Source of the DNA: RGIG9060 sp045645985 | GTDB taxonomy: Bacteria > Spirochaetota > Spirochaetia > Treponematales > Treponemataceae | Assembly: GCA_045645985.1 (NCBI GenBank) | Contig: JAZRJV010000045.1 | Location: 1 to 64,000 of the forward strand | DNA: 64,000 nucleotides | Direction: 5' to 3' | Shown: positions 34,261 through 42,632 of the stretch, one piece after another | Layout: each line of letters starts with the position of its first letter | How positions within the stretch are numbered: position 1 is the first letter of the stretch | Notes under the pieces: generated by a model | What the model was told of the DNA's origin: nothing | Seen by the model: only the letters and a program-made list of their open reading frames with translations | Databases searched by the model: none | Position numbers and translations under genes: made by a program

Positions 34261-35010
34261 CTATTCGATTTCTTGATATGTACATTCAGATGTTTTTTTC
34301 GGACTTAATTGATACATTTCATCAATTATTTCAAATTGAAGAGTATCAAAATTATCAAAATTTGCTTTTATCCAATTATTATTTTGCAATTCCATAATTG
34401 AATAAAGACTTTTATTAACAGAACCTTTTGCTTGATTCATATATTTCAAAAAATCACTTTTCTTTTGAAACTTGATTTTTTTTTCTTCAGTGAAGTTATT
34501 CTTTATAAACTTGACATCATGTTCAGAATTGAAGAAAACTTGTAATTCTGATTCGGATAAATGATTATCCCAAGGCCACCAATATTCAGCGAAATCAGTA
34601 TTAAGACTTTCATTCTTTTGAATATCTTTTCTTGAATACTTTTTCATTACAATATTTTTTGTCTTTATAGCACTAAAAAGGTAAACTTCTTCTTCATTTT
34701 GAGGTGCATTTTCGATCAATAAAATATCGCATTCACATACACCTAGATTCTCATACAAGAGAGGAAAATCTCTGCCAAAGAGTCGCGTTTCTCTATTTGC
34801 CTTTGTAAGTTGAAGCATATAAGTGTGAGGATTATCTGAATCCAGGTAATCATCTTTTATATATGCTTTTATATTCTTTTTATTATCATCGAGTTCTTCT
34901 TGTGTAGTTCCAAAAAAAGGAAGAAATTCTTTTGCTGTTAAATACATCCATTTCGTTCCCTCTTTTGCAAGAACTGTTCGATTTAATTCTTTTCTAAAGA
35001 TTTTTTTCAT
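34261..35010 (-). CDS. Uncharacterised protein inside the LlaJI-type operon
   Basis: 249 residues that I do not recognise. The ATG overlaps the second methyltransferase stop in an ATGA junction, and the motor gene follows 14 nt later, so it belongs to the operon. Visible features are KWMYLTAKEFLPFFG near the start and a central block, RETRLFGRDFPLLYENLGVCECDILLIENA followed by YLFSAIK. That block loosely recalls B3/EcoRII-N-like DNA-binding folds. A Trp/Glu-rich middle (AEYWWPWDNHL) and a charged C-terminus follow. As I recall it, the classical LlaJI operon has only four genes, so this is an addition. A specificity or control role is a guess. Confidence 0.75.
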   Translation of the reverse strand: MKKIFRKELNRTVLAKEGTKWMYLTAKEFLPFFGTTQEELDDNKKNIKAYIKDDYLDSDNPHTYMLQLTKANRETRLFGRDFPLLYENLGVCECDILLIENAPQNEEEVYLFSAIKTKNIVMKKYSRKDIQKNESLNTDFAEYWWPWDNHLSESELQVFFNSEHDVKFIKNNFTEEKKIKFQKKSDFLKYMNQAKGSVNKSLYSIMELQNNNWIKANFDNFDTLQFEIIDEMYQLSPKKTSECTYQEIE

Positions 35011-36515
35011 AGAAACTCCTTTATTACATGAGCAATTCCGCGAGCCATCATAGTAGGTACAGCATTACCAATTTGCATATATGTTTTTAGATATGCTCCT
35101 AAAAAAACATAATCGTCAGGGAATGATTGAACTCTTGCAGCTTCTCTTGGAGTAAGTGCACGAATCTGGAATGGATGTATATGAGAGTGACAGTCCATTC
35201 TTAAATGTGCAGTTATCGTTCTACAAGGTCTATCTGGATAAAGTTTGAAATATTTATCTTTGAAACAATGCAATCTGTGTTTATATGGCATTATATCAAT
35301 GATTTTTTCATCTGATGCATCATCTCCAGGATTAAGAAGTCTGTAAATATCATAATTAATGTCATTTACATATCTTGCTTTATGGTTATAAATATATGGA
35401 ATATTTCGTCCCATATTTATTAATTTAAGATATTCATTCTGGTTGTTTTCGAATTGATTTACATCAACTTTCTTTCCACAAGTATCAGAATCGATTTCAT
35501 TCATGTTCTTAATTCTAGGTGCATCCAATGGTTTTATATCTTCCAAGGCGGTTGAAAGATTAAATGTTTTATGATTCTGACAATTCTGTTCAATTCTATC
35601 AAAAATTGTCTGTGGAGTTATATGTTTTTCTTCTTGAACATCATTTCTAATAGCAATGTAGATTAATCTTTCGCGACTTTGAGCAACAGAGAAATCCTGA
35701 CTATTCAGAATCTTGTATTTTACATTGTATGTATAGACTTTCCCATTTTTCTCAATACGGAGTTTCTCATAATCTTCTACAACTTGGTCTGCTACTTTTA
35801 GCATTCCTTTTACATTTTCCATGAGAACAAATTTCGGAGCTATTTTTTCAACAGCCTTTACATAATATTTATAAAGTTTGTTTCTTGGGTCATCTATAAC
35901 ACGCTGTCTGTTTGCTTCGCTGAATCCCTGGCATGGAGGTCCACCTACTACTATATCAATATCTGCATCAATATAATTTTCAACATTATCAACAATTTCT
36001 TTTATATCACCTTCAATAATTTTTGATGTTGGTAATTCTGGATGGTTATATTTATAAGTTTCAATACAAACATCCTGGATATCATTGGCAAGTTTGATAT
36101 TAAAACCTTCTTCGGCAAACCCTAAACTTAAACCACCAGCACCACAGAAAAAGTCTACAAGGGTTAAATTTTTTTTATTTGAAAAATCTTTTTGAAGTTC
36201 AGCTCTCTTTGAATTATAAAGCTTATCTAAAAGTCCATCTAATTCATTCTTATGTGCAACAGCAAAGTTAACAGCATTTATAAAAGGAGAATAATCAGTT
36301 TTTAATATTTTTTTCAGTTCTGCAATTTCATCTTCTGATTCTATAACCCCAATAAGTTTTAATTCATCAATGTCTGGAGTTTTTGAATCTGAGTTGTTCT
36401 CAACACCATGCTTTTCGCAAAATACTTTTACAAGCTTTATATATAATTGCACCTGCTCAATAAAGAATGCTTTTTTATTATTTGTTTTTAGTTTATTTGC
36501 AGAAATAAAAATCAT
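35007..36515 (-). CDS. DNA (cytosine-5)-methyltransferase, second of LlaJI-type pair
   Basis: 502 residues. A ~115-residue N-terminal extension of unknown fold precedes motif I DFFCGAGGLS (121-130). Then come motif IV GGPPCQGFS with catalytic Cys195, motif VI ENVKG, motif VIII QSRERLIYIAI, the target-recognition region, motif IX RALTPREAARVQSFPDD and motif X MQIGNAVP. Two different m5C enzymes are expected for an asymmetric site such as that of LlaJI, each protecting one strand. It is joined to its neighbours on both sides by 4-nt ATGA overlaps. Confidence 0.93.
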   Translation of the reverse strand: MIFISANKLKTNNKKAFFIEQVQLYIKLVKVFCEKHGVENNSDSKTPDIDELKLIGVIESEDEIAELKKILKTDYSPFINAVNFAVAHKNELDGLLDKLYNSKRAELQKDFSNKKNLTLVDFFCGAGGLSLGFAEEGFNIKLANDIQDVCIETYKYNHPELPTSKIIEGDIKEIVDNVENYIDADIDIVVGGPPCQGFSEANRQRVIDDPRNKLYKYYVKAVEKIAPKFVLMENVKGMLKVADQVVEDYEKLRIEKNGKVYTYNVKYKILNSQDFSVAQSRERLIYIAIRNDVQEEKHITPQTIFDRIEQNCQNHKTFNLSTALEDIKPLDAPRIKNMNEIDSDTCGKKVDVNQFENNQNEYLKLINMGRNIPYIYNHKARYVNDINYDIYRLLNPGDDASDEKIIDIMPYKHRLHCFKDKYFKLYPDRPCRTITAHLRMDCHSHIHPFQIRALTPREAARVQSFPDDYVFLGAYLKTYMQIGNAVPTMMARGIAHVIKEFL

Positions 36516-37732
36516 TTGTTATCCCCATATAACTGCTTGAACTTTGCTTTCATACATTTCGCAATTGCTTGAGCAAGAAGCGGAGGCACGGCATTCCCAA
36601 TTTGCTTATATTGGTCAGTACGAGACCCCTCAAAAACAAAATCATCCGGGAATGATTGTAATCTTGCAGCTTCTCTTACTGTCAATGTCCTGCCTTGTTT
36701 ATAATCCGGATGAATAAATTGATTTCCGTCTTTATAAAGGTGAGCAATAATAGTCTTAGATGGTAAATCCCACCATTGAACTACATAGGAATTACCAAAT
36801 ACACGTGGTGGTGTATGCCTTAAATCTGGTCGTTTCTCAAGCAACTCCTGAAAAGTCCAATGGTTTTTTGCCATTTCTGTATAACGAGCAACATCTGTTT
36901 CATTATGATGTCTGCAAACATGGTCATAAAGTTTGTCGAATTTTTCCGGTACAATTGATTTTAAGAAGTCATTATTCCTATGAGAGATAAAATCTATTGC
37001 TTTTTCCCCTTCTCCTTCACGTAAAGCAGGGAGTTCTGATATTGCATCTTCTACGGTTACATATTTTTGTAGACCTTTTCTTTTCTCTTCTGGCATTTCC
37101 GGATCATAATTTGTTTTCTTAATTGATTCATACATTTCTTCAGGAGTAAATGATAAATCTTTTCTCACTCCTAAAATAACGACCCTACGTCTATTCTGTG
37201 GAACACCATAATTACAAGCATTTAAAATGTTTAATTCAGGATTAAATGTAACTTTGTAATTTTCACTTAAAGCTGCAAAAACTTTATCAATAATTTTTTC
37301 ACCATTAATTTCTGCAGAGAGAATCCCTATAACATTTTCAAAAACGAAAAAATCAGGCTTAAAATGGTTAAGAATTTTTACATAACTTTCGAATAAAAAA
37401 TTTCGTGGATCATTTTTCATTCCATCTGGATCTCGTGCTCTTCCTGCAGTAGAATATGCCTGACAAGGAGGACCTCCTATTATTAAATGCACAGTTCGAT
37501 CATCAACTACAGAATTTATCCGTTCTAAAATATCTTTGCTTGTAATATCAATATTCAAAACAGCATTATTATAATCTGTATAACCATAATGAATCATTCG
37601 AGTCCTAAGTGATTGGCAAGCATTAGGTTCAATTTCAACATGGGCAAGTGCATTAAAATCCTCCCTATAAAAACCTTCACTAAGGCCACCACAGCCTGCA
37701 AATAAGTCAATGAAATTGATTTTTTCTGACAT
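36512..37732 (-). CDS. DNA (cytosine-5)-methyltransferase, first of LlaJI-type pair
   Basis: 406 residues with motif I NFIDLFAGCGGLSEG at the N-terminus, motif IV GGPPCQAYS (catalytic Cys90), motif VI FENVIG, motif VIII QNRRRVVILG, motif IX LTVREAARLQSFPDD and motif X KQIGNAVPP. The target-recognition segment (about 230-330) differs from that of the next gene, consistent with each enzyme recognising one strand of an asymmetric site. The ATG lies 1 nt after the stop of the small 71-residue gene, and the 3' end overlaps the second methyltransferase by ATGA. Confidence 0.93.
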   Translation of the reverse strand: MSEKINFIDLFAGCGGLSEGFYREDFNALAHVEIEPNACQSLRTRMIHYGYTDYNNAVLNIDITSKDILERINSVVDDRTVHLIIGGPPCQAYSTAGRARDPDGMKNDPRNFLFESYVKILNHFKPDFFVFENVIGILSAEINGEKIIDKVFAALSENYKVTFNPELNILNACNYGVPQNRRRVVILGVRKDLSFTPEEMYESIKKTNYDPEMPEEKRKGLQKYVTVEDAISELPALREGEGEKAIDFISHRNNDFLKSIVPEKFDKLYDHVCRHHNETDVARYTEMAKNHWTFQELLEKRPDLRHTPPRVFGNSYVVQWWDLPSKTIIAHLYKDGNQFIHPDYKQGRTLTVREAARLQSFPDDFVFEGSRTDQYKQIGNAVPPLLAQAIAKCMKAKFKQLYGDNK

Positions 37733-37733
37733 T

Positions 37734-37949
37734 TTAACACTCTACCAAAATTTTTGTAGTAAGTTGTTTTTGATATTTATTAATTGAATTACATTTTTCA
37801 AGTAATTTAGTTATTCCCGTTTTATTATTTTGAATGTCTTCAAAATATGTTTCTAAAATTTCTTTTATATCACATCCATCTGTTTCTGACCAATCAATTG
37901 TATTAAAATCAAATAGAACTTTTTCAAAAGATTGTTTTAAATCTTCCAT
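37734..37949 (-). CDS. Small acidic leader protein of the restriction-modification operon
   Basis: 71 residues from the ATG at 37949, chosen because AGGAG lies 5 nt upstream. The Met five codons earlier has no such site. The product is acidic and helical (MEDLKQSFEKVLFDFNTIDWSETDGCDIKEILETYFEDI). It has no helix-turn-helix I can see, so it is not an obvious controller (C) protein. Its stop is 1 nt from the methyltransferase start, so translation is coupled. It is transcribed from the promoter that contains the 37991-38007 dyad. Function unknown; a control or assembly role is speculation. Confidence 0.6.
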   Translation of the reverse strand: MEDLKQSFEKVLFDFNTIDWSETDGCDIKEILETYFEDIQNNKTGITKLLEKCNSINKYQKQLTTKILVEC

Positions 37950-37968
37950 TATTATCTCCTGCATATCG

Positions 37969-37997
37969 AATGTATTATGAAACGTCTACGGTGTCAT
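37969..37997 (-). promoter_or_regulatory. Candidate promoter of the LlaJI-type operon
   Basis: On the minus strand ATGACA (37992-37997), a 17-bp spacer and TACATT (37969-37974) lie 20-48 bp upstream of the small leader gene. The -35 element is half of the adjacent perfect dyad. Confidence 0.45.
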
Positions 37998-38007
37998 ATA
38001 ATGACAC
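37991..38007. promoter_or_regulatory. 17-bp perfect dyad, candidate operator
   Basis: GTGTCATATAATGACAC has 7-bp perfect arms and a 3-bp centre. It overlaps the predicted -35 box of the restriction-modification operon. It is not followed by a T-run, so a DNA operator fits better than a terminator for the upstream gene. Confidence 0.6.
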
Positions 38008-38011
38008 TGCG

Positions 38012-38977
38012 TTAATTATTTTGTATTTTTTTCTCTATTTCTTCAAAAATCTCGCGATATTTTTTTATATCTTTTCGTATTTCTATAAAAGAATCTTGAT
38101 TAAAACATATTTCTCCCATTTTTTTTGTTACAAGCACTTCTTTTCCTTCTTTTACTTCACTTTTTGAATGAGCTAAGTTATTTCGAACTTGAATTATTTT
38201 TTCGTTATATTCTTCAAATATAAATATATCCTTCATGTTAATTTGTTTAGCAATTTCATAGATTGTATGAGCTTTTTTTGAAGAATCAAATTCAAGATCA
38301 TTGAGTATATTTTCAATAGATTTTTCATTAGACCAAATATGAGAACAATCTTTTTTACAATGTACTTTATTTTCACCATTTTCTTCTTGGGAAGTTTTTG
38401 GAATAAATTTCTTTTTTTTATCTTTTTGGATTTTTTTTATAATTTTGTTTTGAAAGTTTTCCCACTCTAAAGAGTTAGAATCCTTATTAATATAGTATCT
38501 CTTTATAATTTCTTCCATTATTACATCTAGTTCACTAACTTCTGCCATAACAAGACCACGAAGATTTGTTAAATCCTGTGTTTTTTTTATGATTGTATGA
38601 ATAACACCTTCAACCTTTTCTTCAAAATCAATGTTCTCTCTTCCAGAACAATATGCTCCATCAATATGATATTTTGTTAATTCTGCACGAACAGCATCTT
38701 CTCCAGATGAAGAATAAAACAATACTTCTGTGAAAGATTTTTTTCGAATATGATCAATTAATTCCATTGCTTTTTGATTCTTATCAAGATTCATATCAGC
38801 AATAATTAAATCATAATTTGAAAAATTTAAATTATCTATATTGGTTCCGTCAACTTCATGTTGTGGTTCTGGAAAATCAAAACCATATTTATCTAAAATT
38901 TCTTTTACAAACTCTTTTTTTGTTTCATAAGAAGTTTGATCATTTTCAAACCAAAGTATATTATATTTTATTCTCAT
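38012..38977 (-). CDS. Receiver-domain protein with C-terminal HEPN-like RNase motif
   Basis: 321 residues. The N-terminal ~125 look like a response-regulator receiver: ILWFENDQ supplies the acidic pair (Glu11, Asp13), IIADMNL the phospho-acceptor Asp61, and LFYSSSG the Ser switch (about 89-91). The usual conserved Lys is not obvious. The C-terminal half is helical, starts LRGLVMAEVSELDVIMEEI, and contains QVRNNLAHSK, an Rx4H motif (Arg265-His270) typical of HEPN ribonucleases. A Cys/His cluster (HCKKDCSH, 206-213) sits between. It is encoded 8 nt after the GHKL protein with AGAGG as ribosome site. I infer a phosphorylation-controlled RNase effector. The HEPN call rests on one motif plus helicity. 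Confidence 0.75.
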   Translation of the reverse strand: MRIKYNILWFENDQTSYETKKEFVKEILDKYGFDFPEPQHEVDGTNIDNLNFSNYDLIIADMNLDKNQKAMELIDHIRKKSFTEVLFYSSSGEDAVRAELTKYHIDGAYCSGRENIDFEEKVEGVIHTIIKKTQDLTNLRGLVMAEVSELDVIMEEIIKRYYINKDSNSLEWENFQNKIIKKIQKDKKKKFIPKTSQEENGENKVHCKKDCSHIWSNEKSIENILNDLEFDSSKKAHTIYEIAKQINMKDIFIFEEYNEKIIQVRNNLAHSKSEVKEGKEVLVTKKMGEICFNQDSFIEIRKDIKKYREIFEEIEKKIQNN

Positions 38978-38985
38978 AAATGCCT

Positions 38986-41403
38986 CTATATAGTAAGCTC
39001 AAAAACAGCCTTGTCTTTTTCACGTATAGCTTCAATTTTCCATCCATTTTCTTCAACAATTGACTTTATATGATACAAGCCAACCCCTGTACTTCTTGTT
39101 GTAGAAAACCCCTTTTCAAAAATTTCATCTAATTCTTGTACATCAGAATCGAATTCTTTATTTGATGTAAATCTAATTTTCAATTTTTCATTTTCTATTA
39201 CGGAAGTAATTAATAATTCTGAGGCCTTTGCTTTTCTTGCATTACTAACCATATTATCAACTAGAATAGAAATATCTATAGGAGCAAATTCAGTTTCATA
39301 AATGATTATATTTGAATTAAAAGAAATTAATAACTTTGCTTGGCTAGTAAAGCTACAAGAGATTTTATCAATATAATTTCTTAAATAATCAATTATGTTA
39401 AATTTGTTTTTTGAAGAAAAGTCATCATAAATTTTTTTAATTCCAAAACGAGATAATGTTATAATTTTACTATTTTCAAAGGAGATTTTTTCAATCAAAC
39501 TATTTATTTCTTCATAAGTAATTGATTTTTTATCTTTATTCTTTCTTACAAAGTGAGTCAATAAATCTTGAATATTTGTTGCTATAACATTTGTTTGATG
39601 ATGTAAATTTGTAACCGACTCTAAATCCTGTGATGATAAAGAAGTAACAATTTTTAACTGTTCCAACTTTTTTTCTAATTTTTTCTCAGCTTTCTCTTGT
39701 TTTACCTTTGAAACATTGGCTTCATACTGTGCTTTCTGTCTATCTTCTTCTGCTTTTTCGGCCCGAATATTTGCCTCTTCTGCTTTTCGTTCAGCATCTT
39801 CTTTTTGTTTTTGTAAATCTTCTATTTTTTGTCTTGCATCTTCAATAGAAGATAATAATTCACTATCTTTTGTTTTTAATGCAATTCTTTCTAAATCTGT
39901 AATTACTTGGGGATTTGCATCATCAAATAGTGTTGGTTCAGAAAAAATATTTGCCAAATCTTTATTGTAATAAAGAACTTCTATATCTTTATCATTTATT
40001 AGAGTTTTTACTAACTGAACAAAGTCAATTTTACTTCCAAGATTTGATTTTATTATAAATTCGGCACTATCAAGATCTTTATCTTTACTAAGTAATTTTC
40101 TATTTTTTTCAACATCAATCTTATCCTTAAAATATTGGCGTTTTAAAAATCCCTCTCCCCAAAGAACACCACTAACATATCTTTCCAATCGACGCTGAGT
40201 AACTTCGAATAATCTACGAAGTTGCAATGTTGTGTCTGATTCTATTAATCCTCCATCACGACTAGAAACTTCTTTAAATTCTTCAATATTGTCAGTTTGT
40301 ATATCAACACGACCAAATAAATCACGAGTACTTAAGAAACGAGCATATCCTTGTTGAGCACGATAATCTATTTTCCAACTATCATCCCCAGGATTTCCAA
40401 AAGGAAGAATTCTAAACCCATTACGAAACAAAAAAATCGATCCATATTGCACAGGCTGTACACCCATTTTTATAGAAAAAGAAGTTTTTGCAGCCTTATT
40501 AAGAAAATAGAGATTTATGGAAACAGATGATAATTTATTGAAAATATTTTTTTCTCGAATTCTATAAATTTCTGTATCTCTATCAGTAATTGATGTTTCA
40601 ATATATTGTTCATCAAGTGTAACATCAATTCTTGTTGTTTTTATAGAAATAACTTGAGAAATACTATTTTTAATTACCCCATTAACAATGTCTTTGTCGT
40701 ATTTCTTTTCTAGTTTTGCTCTTTCATCTGCTTTTTCGTCCTCAACTTTTTCATGTTCACAAATGATTTCAATAGAGAAATCTAAAGATTCAGAAAATGG
40801 ATTAATAAGTTTTTCAAGAGATTGTTTTAACTCTAAAATTTTTTTTCGATCCCAATTTTCTCTTAAATTAGTTATCTCAAGAATGGTTCCCGTTTCTTTT
40901 CTTTCTGGAAAAAATACAGAATCTGAAATTACTTCGTGAGGAATCTCAATATTTACAAATTCTTGCTTTTGATCTTTTTCAAATTCTTTCCAATCAATTA
41001 TTAATTTTTGAGTTTTTTCATCTTTAAGACTTTTTGTAGTTAAAACAAGATTTTCTCCCAATCTGTCACAAGAAAAACGACCAACACCTTTTGCTCCAGC
41101 GTAATGTCTATTTATATTATCACGGTACGATTGTTGTTTTTCTTCTTCAGAATCTTCAGTTCCATCTTTTTTTGCAGAATAAGCAAGGAATAGCCACTTA
41201 TTTCTTAAGTCATCAAGAGTCATTCCTTTCCCATTATCAGCAATAACAATTCTATTTTTTTCAAATGTAATTTCAACTTTAGTTGCAAAGGCATCATACG
41301 AGTTTTTTACTAATTCAAAAACTGCAATATTATCATTACGAATAAGATCTTTTCCAACCAAATCTTTTAAGGCAGAACTAATTTTGAATTGTAATTTATC
41401 CAT
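38986..41403 (-). CDS. Dual-GHKL ATPase: MORC/Hsp90-like N-terminus plus histidine-kinase-like C-terminus
   Basis: 805 residues. The N-terminal GHKL domain has the N-box ELVKNSYDA (Glu30, Asn34), IADNGKGM (56-61) and GAKGVGRFSCDRLG (103-116), as in MORC/HSP90-type ATPases of restriction islands. A transducer-like middle follows to ~500. A long Glu/Lys/Arg coiled coil spans about 515-590. ESVTNLHHQTNVIATNI (His601/602) then resembles a DHp helix. A second GHKL module closes the protein, with LVDNMVSNARKA (Asp716, Asn717) and FEKGFSTTRSTGVGLYHIKSIVEENG (762-787). The start overlaps the methyltransferase stop by 8 nt, and the receiver-HEPN gene follows. I infer a sensor kinase linked to DNA-methylation status. 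Confidence 0.85.
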   Translation of the reverse strand: MDKLQFKISSALKDLVGKDLIRNDNIAVFELVKNSYDAFATKVEITFEKNRIVIADNGKGMTLDDLRNKWLFLAYSAKKDGTEDSEEEKQQSYRDNINRHYAGAKGVGRFSCDRLGENLVLTTKSLKDEKTQKLIIDWKEFEKDQKQEFVNIEIPHEVISDSVFFPERKETGTILEITNLRENWDRKKILELKQSLEKLINPFSESLDFSIEIICEHEKVEDEKADERAKLEKKYDKDIVNGVIKNSISQVISIKTTRIDVTLDEQYIETSITDRDTEIYRIREKNIFNKLSSVSINLYFLNKAAKTSFSIKMGVQPVQYGSIFLFRNGFRILPFGNPGDDSWKIDYRAQQGYARFLSTRDLFGRVDIQTDNIEEFKEVSSRDGGLIESDTTLQLRRLFEVTQRRLERYVSGVLWGEGFLKRQYFKDKIDVEKNRKLLSKDKDLDSAEFIIKSNLGSKIDFVQLVKTLINDKDIEVLYYNKDLANIFSEPTLFDDANPQVITDLERIALKTKDSELLSSIEDARQKIEDLQKQKEDAERKAEEANIRAEKAEEDRQKAQYEANVSKVKQEKAEKKLEKKLEQLKIVTSLSSQDLESVTNLHHQTNVIATNIQDLLTHFVRKNKDKKSITYEEINSLIEKISFENSKIITLSRFGIKKIYDDFSSKNKFNIIDYLRNYIDKISCSFTSQAKLLISFNSNIIIYETEFAPIDISILVDNMVSNARKAKASELLITSVIENEKLKIRFTSNKEFDSDVQELDEIFEKGFSTTRSTGVGLYHIKSIVEENGWKIEAIREKDKAVFELTI

Positions 41404-42583
41404 TCAACACCTCCATTAATGCAATTCCAATTTGTTCTGCAAACAAAGGGGGTACTGCATTACCAACTTGTGTATATCGAGGAACTTCCATTTTTCTTCG
41501 TTTACCACCAGATGTGTATTTCCCTTTAAATTCATACCAATCTGGAAAACTTTGAATACGAGCATGTTCTCGAACTGTTAATATTCTTGGTTCTTCATAA
41601 TGCACTAATTCATCTGGAATAGAAGTAATTGTAGGTGCTTGGCCGTTAGCATCAAGAACAGTAACACCTCTTCTTTTTAAATTTTCTACAAGATTATCTT
41701 TTGGAGTAATTCTTTTTCCTCTAGGGGCATTATTTAATAAATCATTATGAAGTTTAATTATGGTTTCAGAATGATTCACAAAACGATGGCTGTCTACTGC
41801 AACGGTTTGATTCTCTACATTTTGACGCATAAGGTTTTGATAGCCAGATTCAATTTGACCATATAAACCAGCTTGAAAATGTTTTGTGTCAGGAGATTGA
41901 CAAGTTCCATGATTTTTCTGTAAATCACTTATAGCCTCATAGATTGTAGTTTTTGGATTTAATCCTTTTTGCTCACAAAAGTTTTGTTTATTTCGTTCCA
42001 ATGTTTCAAAAACATCAGAAGGATTATGATCCTTCATCGCAACAAGAATAAATCTGCGTCTTTTTTGTGGGACACTGAATTCTGAAACATCTACAATTCT
42101 TGAATCAACTCTGTATCCTAATTCTGTTAATTTTTCAATTACATAATTTGAATATTCTTTTATTGATCCTTTATTACCTTTAAACTTTACTGTAAAACCA
42201 TGGACATTTTCAAAAATTAATGCTCTTGGTTGAACAATTTCAATAAATTTTATATAGGCTTTTACAAGTTTATTTCTTTGATCTTTTGTGTCTCTTTTAC
42301 CTGCTAACGAAAACCCCTGACAAGGAGGGCCACCTGCAACTAAATCTATTTTTCCTTGAAGATTTCTTAAATTTTCAATTTTTTCTGCAAGGATTTTGTT
42401 TATATCGTGATTATTAATTTCAAGCCAACTAGGCCATTTAAAATGATTTGAATTAATTAGATTATATTTTAGGGTAGAGAATGCGTCATAATTTTTTTCA
42501 ATGGCAAAAAGACCTTCCCATCCTGCGCTTTGTAAACCGACAGAAAGCCCCCCGCATCCCGCGAAGATATCTATATAATTCAA
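41396..42583 (-). CDS. DNA (cytosine-5)-methyltransferase of the GHKL/receiver module
   Basis: 395 residues. TTG at 42583 is the start: motif I (YIDIFAGCGGLSVG) begins two residues later and AAAGGAAG is at correct spacing. Other motifs are GGPPCQGFSLAG (catalytic Cys88), FENVHG, VPQKRRRFILVAM, RILTVREHARIQSFPDWYEF and YTQVGNAVPP. All catalytic motifs are intact. No dedicated nuclease gene follows; instead come the dual-GHKL and receiver-HEPN genes. Two perfect dyads lie immediately upstream, suggesting tight control. Recognition sequence unknown. Confidence 0.93.
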   Translation of the reverse strand: MNYIDIFAGCGGLSVGLQSAGWEGLFAIEKNYDAFSTLKYNLINSNHFKWPSWLEINNHDINKILAEKIENLRNLQGKIDLVAGGPPCQGFSLAGKRDTKDQRNKLVKAYIKFIEIVQPRALIFENVHGFTVKFKGNKGSIKEYSNYVIEKLTELGYRVDSRIVDVSEFSVPQKRRRFILVAMKDHNPSDVFETLERNKQNFCEQKGLNPKTTIYEAISDLQKNHGTCQSPDTKHFQAGLYGQIESGYQNLMRQNVENQTVAVDSHRFVNHSETIIKLHNDLLNNAPRGKRITPKDNLVENLKRRGVTVLDANGQAPTITSIPDELVHYEEPRILTVREHARIQSFPDWYEFKGKYTSGGKRRKMEVPRYTQVGNAVPPLFAEQIGIALMEVLNG

Positions 42584-42600
42584 ACCTAATACTTCCTTTG

Positions 42601-42626
42601 GATATATTAAAAAGTTTTAATATATC
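42601..42626. promoter_or_regulatory. 26-bp perfect dyad abutting the methyltransferase ribosome site
   Basis: GATATATTAAAA and its exact reverse complement are separated by 2 bp and lie directly against the AAAGGAAG ribosome site (42592-42599) of the TTG-started methyltransferase. It may be an operator or, in RNA, a hairpin affecting translation. Confidence 0.65.
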
Positions 42627-42632
42627 AATAAA

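Noticed and set aside
37991..38007. Dyad as an intrinsic terminator of the receiver-HEPN gene
   Set aside because: Seven-bp stem with a 3-nt loop and no T-run; position over the -35 box favours an operator.
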